From Rhabdornis inornatus (taxonomy: Eukaryota > Chordata > Aves > Passeriformes > Rhabdornithidae): DNA of 64,000 nucleotides. How positions within the stretch are numbered: position 1 is the stretch's first letter; each line of letters starts with the position of its first letter. Location: assembly GCA_013397075.1 (NCBI GenBank), contig VWZS01010169.1:62001-126000 (forward strand), written 5' to 3'. Made by a program: the position numbers and the translations under genes. This document shows, one piece after another, positions 1 through 11,500 of the stretch. The notes beneath the pieces are model-generated. The model was not told where the DNA came from and searched no databases. It worked only from the letters and a program-made list of their open reading frames with translations.

Positions 1-590
1 CACCCCTACTCAGAGGATTAGCTAGAGTGGGTTGCTATGGATGGTGTCTAGTCAAGGTTTTAAGTATCTGTGAGGATGGAGATTCCACAGCCACTCTGGG
101 CAACCTCTATAAGATTTTGACCATATTCACCAAAAAACCAGAAGCTTTGGTCTCATATTTAGGTGGAATTAAAATTGTTCCCACTGCCTATTACCCTTGG
201 ATCATTGGATACCGTAAAGGAGAGACTGGTTCCACTTTATTTAATGTCTTCAAAAATATTTTTAAACACATAAGCCCCATGAGGCTTCTCTTCTCCAGGC
301 AGAAGAGCCCCAGCTCTCCAAACCTCTCATGACAGATGCTTCAGATTCTTAATCATCTTTGTGGTCCTTGGCTAGAGTTGACCCAGTATGTTCATCCTTT
401 CTTCTGCTGTAAGCTCAGGGCTCCAGAGGTATCTCACCAGTGCTGAGAAGAGGAGAAGGACTGCCTACTTCAACCTGCTGGGAGTGCTTTGCCTCCTGCA
501 CCTCAGGAGGCTCAGGAGGCTGTTGGCCTGCTTTGCTGCAAGGGTGCATCCCTGGCTCATGTTCAGCTTGTTGTCCATCAAGAAAATAAA
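1..590 (-). mobile_element. CR1 LINE fragment, 3' part, 5'-truncated
   Basis: Read on the plus strand this is the reverse complement of a CR1 3' region (end of ORF2 plus 3' UTR). Landmarks in the expected order are a stretch like 'gaggatggagattccac' (75-91), 'gggcaacct' (98-106), 'aggcttctcttctccaggc' (281-299), 'cttaatcatctttgtgg' (347-363), 'ctcaccagtgctgagaag' (433-450) and 'ctggctcatgttcagcttg' (552-570). The element is diverged and carries many indels. The very 3' end lies at or beyond the left edge of the window, and similarity stops near 590, the usual CR1 5' truncation. The short open frames here are shadows of the repeat. It is a dead copy. Confidence 0.88.
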
Positions 591-2766
591 CATAACAAAG
601 GTATTTGTATATTTTTATATCAAGTTGAAATGAATGTGCAGCCATCATGAATTGTAGGACTTCAGATGAGTTTAAAGGCAGTGTAAGCATGAAGATGTTC
701 CTATTAATAGTTTAAGCTCTGTCTCTTTTAACTATATCAGCAGCTTTTTGAACTTGGCTTTAGCAGGGGGAGAACTCAACCATCTCAAAAAGCTGAGTTT
801 TCAGTCAAAGCATTCTTATTTCAAAACTCAGCTCCAATCTGGAGAAAAAGAATAATATTTAATTACATACTTCAGTGCACTTCAGAATAAAAATGAGCTT
901 TTGTTAATCACTACTGCAAGCTCTTGAACACCACTGAGACTCATGATCATCATTTTAAGATGAACAAAATCCATGATAACAGGGAAGTGTCTAAATAGAG
1001 GAAGCAGAAACCTGAATTCTACATTGGATATAATGTTGGCATTAAAAAAGCAAAATACCACGCATAAAAACTTTGGAAGCTTCATTCATTGTCCGCAGAA
1101 TATTTTAGTACTCATACTGTGAACTGTATACAATCATGTTTGCTTTCCTTTTCAGAAGAAATACCTAGTAAAAAAAATATTTCTTTAAATGAATTCTTAA
1201 GATAGTAGTAACTTAAAAATCATACTAATGGTTGTAGGATTTATTTGTACAGAGGTAAAATAAATCTCAGACTACACTTAGAAGATATTTTTTAAAAAAT
1301 TGACAAGCAGTGAGCTTTCTGGAGCATGATGTAGTTTGTATCATTTACAGGAACATGCTTGCAAATGAACAGAGTCTGGGCTTGAAATTTCTAAACAAAA
1401 TTGAGTTGACTGACATCTGAGATCCCAACAATGACTAGCTGTGAGAATGAGTTTGAAGTATAGTTTACACATACCAGGAAAAGAGTCAACTAAAACAGAG
1501 GAGATGTGCAAGGAGGAGCAGCAGACAAGGTTAGCAGCTTTTAGATGTTAATAGTTTGTCGGAATCATTGTGTACATTGTTCCATGTGAGTAAAAAATAA
1601 GCAACACAAGAAGACTCTTAAATACTGAATGAAACTTCAAAATCTCAACTATGCAGAGCAGGAGAGAGTCCAAAATCTGACAGAGAGGACTGACAGGTAT
1701 AAGAAAATCCTAGCTATATACATTAGAATATGGAAATAAGCTCCAAGAAACAATAGCATTTTCTGTTGTTTCTGAAATGAAAAATAATATTTACATTGTC
1801 TTACTAAGTTAGAAACATCTCTTATTTTCATAGTTCAGTGTACTGAAAAATTTCATAACTTAAAAACCAAAGGGAAAACCAAAGATGTGGGTTTACTACA
1901 AATTACTGTAATTGTTCATGGGGAAAAAAAAAGCCACGCACATACCTTCAGCTGTTGCAGGCAAGGCTTACTCTCCAAGCATTCAGCTGACATCAGGACT
2001 CCTATTTTTTGGCTGATTCTAAGTTGCCCCTTGCTCAGGACATCATAATACTGGAGTAGGTTTGTAAGCTCCAAGGAGTGAAGGGAGACAAATAGTTTGC
2101 TAACCAAAGTAGGTACTCATAGACCCTGAGAGGGGTTTTACTTCTCTCCACTGTCTACTTACAGAGTCTAGACTGCTGATTTAGGTGGTTTGGATTATCC
2201 TGCTGAGGCCCACTAACAACACATTAAGTGTTGCTTTGGTGAAATGAAGTTCCTAACGTAGTCTGAATAATGCAGACAGGCACAGCCCACAAACTTTTCT
2301 GGATCTGCACCCAAAAGCCTCATCAAAAACTGTGGAAGAACCTTAGCATTGATAGTAAACTGAATAAAAGTCTCTTACACCTAGCTGAAATTGCTGCCTT
2401 CCTGTATCTGTCAGCATAAGTCTGAAGTAAAACTGGGGTCTCTGAGTACTGTATTCACATATAAATAAATCAGCATACATCTGTAGAATTAAGCTGTGAT
2501 TTATTTAGTTCAGTTTCCTATCCATGTTTAATATTTTGATGATAAATCTTTCAGATGACAAAGAAAATTACCCATAAATTCCTCTGGGGAGGATGGTCTA
2601 TTAACATTGCTTGCAGGACCTCCCACTAGAGAGACAAACCAAATGAAGCCACAAAGAATATGCAATCAAGCAAATATTGTGTGGGAACTGTGAGGCAGCA
2701 GGGAAATTTAAATATATATTCCTAAGGAAGAAAGAACAACAATAATCAGCACATGCACACACACAC
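591..2766. other. Unrecognised AT-rich DNA, no gene seen
   Basis: Only short chance open frames, no repeat family I recognise and no splice-bounded coding frame. A short CA run (2755-2766) leads into the AAAT tract that follows. Confidence 0.6.
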
Positions 2767-2770
2767 AAAA

Positions 2771-2821
<51 letters not shown>

Positions 2822-2824
2822 AAA
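2767..2824. repeat. (AAAT)n microsatellite
   Basis: About 14 uninterrupted copies of the tetramer, directly preceded by a short CA run. The tract is pure, so it is probably length-polymorphic. A-rich tetramer tracts often grow from retroelement tails, but no element body is recognisable next to it. Confidence 0.97.
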
Positions 2825-5572
2825 CACATCAGCAGAACTGGCTTTAAAACAATTAGAATAATTTTGGAGCTATTCTGGCAGAGCTGAAGATGCACAAAAT
2901 TATAAAGACAGTTCTCGTGTGAATGTAGTGCGATTAGAGTGGAATCCTCAATTTATGTATTGTCTCACAAACTGGTCTAGGAAAAGCACAATCTTTATCT
3001 ATGTCTAACTACACATTCCAAAATGTAGAGAAACTACTCTCATCTTGGAGAGTCACAGACCTGAAAATCTGCAAAATTTAAAATAGTTTGCTCACTTTGT
3101 ATGTTTACAGACCAGTGAACTGATGGGGTTGTTACTGGGATCTTTCAAAGGTGTAATGGAAGAGGAGAAAGAGAAACACGGGGTAGGATTCAGCTCCAGT
3201 TCAGGCATGTACTTCTAGGCAGTCGTGATGGAAATGTTCTGCAAATGAATCAGGGGTCTAAGCTCCAGTACAGGCAGAGACAATGCAATCAGCACAGCCA
3301 AGGAATCATTGAGAATAATTCAACTCATCCTAAGGAAAGCAGATAGCCGTGGCCAGCTCTAGGCTACACAGACTGTTAAGGATACCATTGAGGATAACAG
3401 GAGATTAAACTTTTAAGCTGTAGACATGTGGAGTCTTCCATTCATATATCATTACCTGTGAGCTGATTCCCTGGCAAAGCATCTCAAAATCAAATACTTA
3501 CAGTCCAGATTCTGTTAATCCTAAAAGGAATTGAACCTATACCTACCGTATTCAAAACCACAGGCAGGAAAAACAAGCGGGGTCTGCAACAGAACTGTGG
3601 GATGAATCACTCTCATTTTACACTTCAGCAGCCCCCAATTGCTTTGTTGGGGTGATAAGGACGTGGAGTGAAGAACTAAGACAACTAGCCTCAAAGGGCT
3701 TTGCAATCAGTTTCCCCTAAATACAATGTGCTTATCAAGTAGGTTCCTGTCTGTGGGTACCATCAGCTCCTCAGCCTGCAGAACGGGAGCGTGGTGTTCG
3801 CCTCTGTGGCTGCAGGCACTGGAGGCACAGTTGCTATGCAAATCCTTACCCAAACTGTTTGATCAACAAGTTGAGCAAGGTGTGGGGGGAAGTGAGATGA
3901 GAAGGAGGAATACCAAGCTTTTTTATTTTAAGACTGTTTGAAGATAACTGAGAAGTAGAACAGGACAAATATTTTCAGCTAAAATATACACGAGGCTGAA
4001 AATGCAACCTGAGCAAAGCTGAGGGTTTTCTGAAATTGATTGAGGTCACTTTTGACATAAGGAGTCAAAAGCAAAGTTTTTCATTTTAAAATAAAAACCT
4101 CTTGAATTTTCTGTGTTGGAATTTCCTTCACCTTTATGTACAGAAAATTAATATTTTTCCTAAAATGAATTTTTGTGGAAATAATTATGTATTAAAAACT
4201 GTGTGAAAATTCTTTAATCTACTGAATGCTTTTTTCTTAGGATTGGCAAAAATGTAAAAAATATTTCTAGATCTGCTGAAGAAGAGTTAGATTCACATAG
4301 CAAAACTTTAATTGACATTAACAGATTTCACAGATTGATTGGAAGAATTAACAAACAAAAGACCAGTTCTTTGTGATCCTATAATCATGTTAAATTACTA
4401 AAAAATACATCAAAATTTAAAGAAAAAATCAGAAGAAAACATCTTGGGAAAACAATATATCTTGCATCAGCCTATTCAACAATTTTTAAAATAATTTTTA
4501 CTCCAAAGTGAGGGGAACTAAATCACCCCTAAATAAATTCACTCCGTTAATGTTGCTATAAATAAATAAATCAGCATTCCTTTTTTAGTTTTAGGTTTGT
4601 AACGCACATGTGCTTCAGTAAGAAAGAGATATTCAAATAGAACTTTAATTTCACTTCAAAATTAGAACTTGATTTTTGTGTTGTAGGGATTCTATCACAC
4701 GGGAATGCAAAGACATCAAAATGAATTGCAGTAATATCCAAGTGCCTATATTTTTTTTCAAATTTCCCCACATTAAGAAATATCTGCACTTTCATTTTTC
4801 AATCCAAATAATAAAAATAATTTTTTCAATGTCAGAATTTTCTGTGGGATGTAAATAAAATTTTTGAAGTTATACTAATAAGAATGTAAAGACATTTTAT
4901 TCACTCTTCATGTTCCCATTACTCTATATATCTGTTTATCTGAAACTGTTGAATGCTTCATTAAAATTAGATCAATAAAAAAAATCTATAGTTGGGATAT
5001 CTTTTTAATTCTTCTAACATTGAACAGATTAAGGAACGAAGAATAGTTATATATCCAATGATGTTATTCTCTTTGGATGGAAGATAGATTTATTAACAAT
5101 TATTGAATTCTTTAAAAAGCTGTTGAAATTTTCTGCCCTTTCCACTGGAAAATATAATTTTAAGTGTTCTTACTGACAGCAGGTGTTGGAAACCAAAAGT
5201 GGTATAACACGGGCTGTCTTGATTTAGCTGCTTCAGAGTACAGGATAATTGTTCTTCTAGACTCCCTTCTAAGTACACTGTTTATTTTAATAAGACAATT
5301 TTCCAGATAGGAAATCTTGTGGTTTTATGTCACAACCATCTAGTGACAGGAAAGACTTATTCAAATTTGGTGTATTGATGTTTCTGAGAAAATACATTTG
5401 CATGCCACATCTATGATAGTTTAAAAGGTTAGTATTACCAGAGCTCTGGCTGTGTCATGTAATTGGTGCCATTTTTGTTTGATATAAAGATGTATTGCCT
5501 GTATTGGAATAAAGGGGCAAGAGTATATGCTCTGAATTACATTGATCAACTATAATCACTCAGTTATACTGG
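2825..5572. other. Unrecognised AT-rich DNA, no gene seen
   Basis: No recognised repeat or gene. Between about 3180 and 3900 the base composition is a little less AT-rich, and several 60-70-codon open frames appear on both strands, but none shows a known domain. Confidence 0.55.
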
Positions 5573-5620
5573 AAAACAAAACAAAACAAAATAAAACAAA
5601 ACAACAAAACAAAATAAAAC
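5573..5620. repeat. (AAAAC)n simple repeat, imperfect
   Basis: Runs of AAAAC interrupted by AAAAT and AAC units. Low-complexity A-rich tract with no flanking element identified. Confidence 0.93.
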
Positions 5621-8600
5621 CTTTGTATTTGAGATCAATAACCTGTAGCCACCACCAGAAAACAAAGCAATAAGTTCTATATTGCATACTTTTCTATTGA
5701 ATTAAGATAGTCACTATAATTCTCTTACACCTGAAAGGGTATAGATAATGAGGTAAAGGAACTAAAACATCCATAAAACATGTATTCTTCCCAGAATATG
5801 GAGCCAGATTGAAGATATTCAGGTTTTGTGTTAAAACATTTTGGTCTTAATCATGGTCATGGATGACTCAAAAAAAAATTCAGAACTGCTGGCTGTGATA
5901 TAGAATTGTACATGGAGAATAAATCCAGGCTATCCAAATGATCTGAAAGAGGTGAAGAGATTCTTAGTGTAGATGGAAAAATTCTGCTAATAACACTAAA
6001 TATGAAGGAATATTTCTGAACTAGAAAACACTGTGAAATGAAAAGAGGTTCTGTGACAGAACTTGCAGTTTTCAAGATTGCACTGTGAAAGATACATATT
6101 TAATTTCAAAGCCAAAGCAAATAAAACTCAGAAACACACTTTAAGTAAAATATGCAGAAAAGTGCAAGAATAATACCTCATGTTAAAACCACAATGCTTT
6201 ATCTGATTTCATTTGCTCAAGAAAAGCTGTTTTTCTTGATCACTTTAATACAGTAATTTTGATAGATTAAAATTGTGAAGCTGTTGGATCCCTCTCATAT
6301 ATTTGATCAGTGTAATTATATCATTTATTCTAAAATTTGTTATTTGTCTGTAACAAGATTAAAGCACCTGCTGTTACAAGCTTTTCATTTCAATTACACT
6401 GATGGGAAGCTCACATTCTTCAGCTACTCAACACAAATCTGTTTAAAACACAAGAAACAAAATGCCTTACTGACGTCTGGGAATGCCACCATGTTCTGAT
6501 TAATAAATGAATTGTGTTGTGATGTCGTTACAGACATATAGCAAAAATCTTTGAAAGAGGCATTACCTCACACAAAAATTGAGCAGAAATCTATAGTAGC
6601 AAAAAATTTGGGGAATTATTCTGGCAGCTCTACCATTGATGAGGCTTTAGATAAAAACACTCAGACACAGTTCTATAAAACCACACTATTAATTTCTGAA
6701 TGCTTGATTTCAAAGTACTTTAGGGGAAACAAATGAAAATTATATAGTTATCAATTCATGTTATAAAGCTAATTTGGGTTGAGTTTTGTGTTCTTTTTTG
6801 GGTTTTGGGGGTGTTTTTTTGAACATACAATTGATTCAACTGGTTATAATGCTTAAGGAGCATGTTGATGTCAAAAGATGCCCATAAATGGCTTCTGCAT
6901 TGGGCCTTTGAAATCCGAGCAACAATACTTGATTTTGGAGCTAGTAGATATACTTGCAATTTGAAATTCATTGAAAATTCCAACTATGTTCTATTCATTC
7001 CCCATATATACTCTGTCACAGATCTCAATTAAGAACAAAAAAAAGTTTGTAAAAAATAAATTTTGGTATTTTTGGTGTGATAAAGCCTTTAGGTATTGTC
7101 ATACTCAAAATCATTCAAATTTTAAAAAATAGATTTTCAAACTCATATGACAATGATATATTCAGAGCCACATATAGATAGCAAATTGATACCTAAAGAA
7201 CTCTCCCATGTGTTTACATCCTGGAAATAGATAGTGGAAATTTTGCAGAACCTTTACCACAGAACTTAATTGCTAGTAGATTCACATTAAGAAAATTTTT
7301 ACAACCATCTCAACCCAAAATCTGTCTTTTCCCACACTTTTGGTAGTTGTGTCTGCATGCAACAGAGTTCTGCAACCTTCTGAAATCCTTCTCCCACATT
7401 CAGAGGAGCAAGATTTAAGTAAAATAATTCTTAATAAAAGTAGCAAAAATACCATACAGAAATAAAAGATAATTTTTGTTCAATATTCACAAAAGCATAC
7501 TTTTGACTCAGACACTTGTGTCTGCCTTCTCTGACTCAAAAGGCCGCTACTGAAGAAAATTCTCAATAAAGACGGCATGCTCTGTATCTCTTGTATTCAA
7601 GAGTTAGAATTCTAAAGGACAAAAAAGGAGAAAAGAGTATCCTGATGCCTCAGTGAGCTTGAAAACACAGGGCAGGGAACTGAACCTTCAACAAATATAT
7701 GAAATATGTGACAGCTCTGGAGAAATGATGTATTGGGTAGGGTGTGTTCACCTCAGTATTCCAGGATAAATTATTACTTGGATGATTAGGTATTAGTGGC
7801 AGAAAGGACTTATGATCTGTAACATTGCTACAGCTGAAAACATAAGGAGTGAGAGTAAATATGGATGTTAATTTATTATAATTTCAAAGCCATACATAAA
7901 TTTAGCCTTTGAAGTCAAAAATTAGAATACAGCGGTGCTGTACTAAATATTACAAAAATGTGTTTTGTAATAGAAATACAGAAAAAAAAGCAATTGGCAA
8001 TATTTTAACAACGAATTCTGCAGCCACATCTTAATATTTATTACAGTTTTCAGCTAAACATTGTAAAATGGATTTCCGTCAAAAGTACTCAGCAGAAACA
8101 TTACTGTACTGTTGGATAAACTGTTTCTTGAGATCTTTTCCTGACTTTCATCTTCTAATCATGGATTCATTCCTCAAAATAATAATAATAATGGCCTTGT
8201 CAAAGTATTGTTCCTAAGCAATCGAACATAAAGAAACACACAATTATTCTTTGCCTTCCCAACTATTTCAGCTCCGCAGGGAAGGACACAATGTCATTGT
8301 AAGCAGGTGTAATTATTACACATTCTACTTCCCAAGGTGTATCATGATAACCTGTGATAAGCTAAACTTATAAACTATCAGCAACCAAAAGAGTTAATGT
8401 GTAGTAATGTACATCTTATGTGCTCCAAAAATCAAAATAGAAATATAAAGGACAGTTTGAACCAGTATAAGACAATGAGACAGTTTTTTTTCCATCTATA
8501 GCATTTTGTTGACATTCAGTAATAGAGATGCTTGTCTTTCCTCTACTCTTCTGAATGAGATTTATTGAAAATAGTTACATTGACAAAAGAGTATTGCAGA

Positions 8601-9349
8601 AGGAACTCTTCACTGTCCTCTGACATCTGAAATATTGGCTTCTCTCAATAAATCTGACCATATGTTCCTATAGAAAAGCTAACAGTTGGGTTGGAATTAC
8701 AGAGATGAAAGTAAATAGGATATTTTTTTCAGCTTCCTTTCCACCTTTTTAATTTTATCTTTAGTTACAACTACATATAGCTTGGAGTATGGGGTATGAT
8801 AAAATATGGTTGCCTTGCCTGGCTGTCATATGTCTTCAGAGCATCTTTTACCTTTGAAGTACATTTCAGTTTTCTAAAACAAATTTGGGAATGGTTGGGA
8901 AATAGAATACAGCAGTAATGATATCTATGATAATCCATTATAACATAGTGTCTGTGACAATTTCTTCTGAAGTCAGAGGAGGAACAAGCACCAAGTAAGT
9001 GCCATAGTCTCTGAAATTGACCGAGTTAGTCAGCCATTCTACTAAACAGCTGATAACTGGTGTAAATCAATGGCTTCTAGTGATCTTTACAGGTCATGAT
9101 AATGTTGTTGGACTGTTTGATCCATTATCAGGCTTCCTTAAAATTCCTTAAGCTATAGGCCCATACCAAGGAAGATATTTGTCTGGTCCCAGGCAGCTGT
9201 ACCATGTATAAGGTAACCTTTACATCAGCGTTTGAAAGGAAGTTGTCTTCCACATTTCTTGTACCCTGGGATGGCTCTCCAAGTATTCCCAGTGACTGAA
9301 GGTGGATGCAGTGACTTCAGTCAGGCCTCAGAGAAGAACTACAGATTTT
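5621..9349. other. Unrecognised AT-rich DNA, no gene seen
   Basis: Only chance-length open frames. A short AAT run lies near 8178-8192. No repeat family recognised. Confidence 0.55.
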
Positions 9350-9468
9350 ATCCATCCATCCATCCATCCATCCATCCATCCATCCATCCATCCATCCATC
9401 CATCCATCCACCCACCCATCCATCCATCCATCCATCTGTCCGTCTGTCCATCCATCCATCCATCCATA
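9350..9468. repeat. (CATC)n microsatellite, interrupted
   Basis: A CATC/ATCC tetramer tract of nearly 120 bp. CACC interruptions lie around 9409-9416 and CTGT/CCGT interruptions around 9436-9447. It runs straight into the 3' end of a CR1 fragment at about 9467, so it may have expanded from the short terminal repeats of that CR1. Serine/proline/histidine and tryptophan/methionine open frames across it are artefacts of the tetramer. Confidence 0.97.
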
Positions 9469-9530
9469 GAATAGTTTCAGTTTGAAGGGATCTAGTCCAT
9501 ATAGTCCAACCTTCATTGCAATAAAAAGGA
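9467..9530 (-). mobile_element. CR1 LINE, extreme 3' end only
   Basis: 'catagaatagtttcagtttg' (9465-9484), then 'aagggatctagtccatatag' (9485-9504) and 'tccaacc', match the reverse complement of the CR1 3' terminus. Only about 60 bp survive, trapped between two tetranucleotide tracts. The old element is probably broken by tract expansion or by severe 5' truncation. Confidence 0.72.
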
Positions 9531-9550
9531 ACATGTTCAGCTTGATCATC

Positions 9551-9580
9551 CATCTATCTATCTATCTATCTATCTATCCA
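9551..9580. repeat. (CTAT)n microsatellite
   Basis: About seven copies of CTAT (GATA on the other strand), starting about 20 bp after the CR1 3' end. Confidence 0.95.
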
Positions 9581-11384
9581 TTTTCATACTAATTGAAGAC
9601 TTTAGTATTTGAGGCTAAATCAATCTAAATCTTTCAGCAGTAAAATAATAACATATTTGGAATATGTTCCAGATGCTCATTCCTTATGTACCTTTTGCAG
9701 GTATTTTAATTAGAACAAAATCATCTGAGTTGCAATTTCAGACAAATTCCAGCTGCTGCTCTTGTTTAAATGACAAAATATAGCTTTAAGAACTAATACA
9801 TTCTCTCTATGCTGGACAAAAATTATTCCTTTAGCAGACTGGCTAATAATACAATACTGTTCTGAACTTGATAATCTTTATAGCATGTTCTGAACTTGAT
9901 AATCTTTGTAGCAGATGGTAGAATGAGTGAGGTTTTTTATGCATTAGGAATGCTGAGAATTATGTCATGACACAGGCAGAATTAGTTCCCAATGTGCTAA
10001 TCAGAAATGTGTCAAGCTTAATCTTTTTCTTATTTTAAAAGAAGACCAAGATTGTAATTTCTTTCCTGTGGTTTGAGAAAACTATTGCTCAAAATGCTTC
10101 AAAATGCTTCCTTAGATTTTAAAAATATATTTGCAGTTTTACCTAACATGCCTCCCCAAAGTGTTGCTTGTTTTTCATGTTCAGCCACCCTCTTGTGGAA
10201 GACTCTGACCCTAACTTTCAAAATTACTTTTATACTACACTTTTCAAGTTGCATGTTATTGGCTATGCTGATTGAGAGCTGTTGTATCTAATCTATGTGC
10301 TGTTGGGTTGAGGATTGATATTGTGATTATTTTCTGTGTTCCAGGCAGTTACCACTTGGGAGTTCTTGTAAATGAGAGGCTTATTCTCGAGATATTTTTT
10401 CACATAAATAACTGAGATGTATCAATCTGCTCTAAAACAATTTGAGTGGTCAATAAGCAGGTTTTTCTGTTCAATTTGCAAGTACTGCAGGCAATTTGCT
10501 GCTCATCATCTGTCCTGATGGAAGAAATCAGACTTTAATCACATTTAGTGGTAACAGCCTTTAAAAGGCTCCCTTTTGTTGAGAATTTTCTTTCATGTAA
10601 CTTCACACAATGCCATCTCATTTAGTACACTTTAATTATTGTAATGGAGGGTAAAAGAGAGATATACGAAATTCTAATAATTAGTACCTCAGACTTTAAA
10701 AATGGGTCCAATTTCTATGTTCCAATTTATGAGTAGGCTGGGAATTTTCTTAAAACTAATCCTAACATTTATTCAGGTCTCTTCACTTTATTCAGTTTGT
10801 CAAAATATTTTATTTGGAATCTTACATTTTATTCAGACTAGTGAATAATGTCTGCTATACTCTGGGATTTTAAGACCTGAGGGACAACAATCCAGGGTCT
10901 CTAAATAAGTGTCTGGATTTATTTTTGCTGCTCTAAGATAGTGTACCTGGCTTCCTGCTGCTTCTCCACCACAAATCCTTATTTTTGCAAACCAGGAGGA
11001 TTCCTTGAGAACTCCTCCTTCTTGATTGCATTTGTGCAGTTTGGCTGTCTTTAATCAGATTTTCCTCATAGCATATCTGTGGTCTTTTTCTGGTTTTCAA
11101 GTTTTGTCCTGTCCAAGTTTTTATTCTTTCTGCATTTTACAGTCCAGATTCCATCACTCCACACCACCAAGCTAAGTCATGGGGAGTGGTCAGAGGAACA
11201 ATTGCTGAATGCATCTCACTCTAAGCGTTGGAAAGAATTTTCTGGCAGAAGAAAACTACTATGTTCCATAAAGAGTATATTGCTTATATCAGTGGGAGCA
11301 TTTTCTTCACCTGTCCATGGAATCCACTGGCTCTCCTCCTCAAGGATCCTCATTACAAATCTGCCAACCAATTCCATGATTCTT
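9581..11384. other. AT-rich DNA with two short tandem duplications
   Basis: Apart from a 28-bp tandem duplication (listed separately) and a 10-bp unit 'caaaatgctt' repeated twice at 10090-10109, no gene or recognised repeat is visible. Confidence 0.55.
9858..9913. repeat. 28-bp tandem duplication, two copies
   Basis: Copies 9858-9885 and 9886-9913 both read 'tgttctgaacttgataatc...' and differ at one position (tttAtagca against tttGtagca). The near identity points to a fairly recent slippage or unequal exchange in unique DNA. Confidence 0.95.
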
Positions 11385-11500
11385 TCCAACTCCAAAAAAA
11401 CAATATTCTTTATGAGTTTTATAACTATTGGAAGTAAAAGTTGGGCTAATTCCTTCAACCAATTCCTTCAGTGAACTCTTGGCATCTCATCAGGGTCTTT
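11385..11500 (-). mobile_element. Possible remnant of CR1 ORF2 (reverse transcriptase region)
   Basis: On the minus strand the stretch resembles the CR1 ORF2 segment that encodes '...RVLRELA...PLSIIFEKS...'. 'gagttcactgaaggaattgg' and a following 'KELAQLLLPIVI'-like translation are what I can see. It is strongly diverged, with no frame conservation. The resemblance is by eye and weak, and it could be chance. Confidence 0.3.

Noticed and set aside
9232..9553. Ser/Pro/Ile/His- and Trp/Met/Asp-rich open frames
   Set aside because: They are translations of the CATC microsatellite in different frames, not proteins.
9350..9580. CRISPR-like array
   Set aside because: Short tandem units without spacers, in a vertebrate genome; it is a microsatellite.
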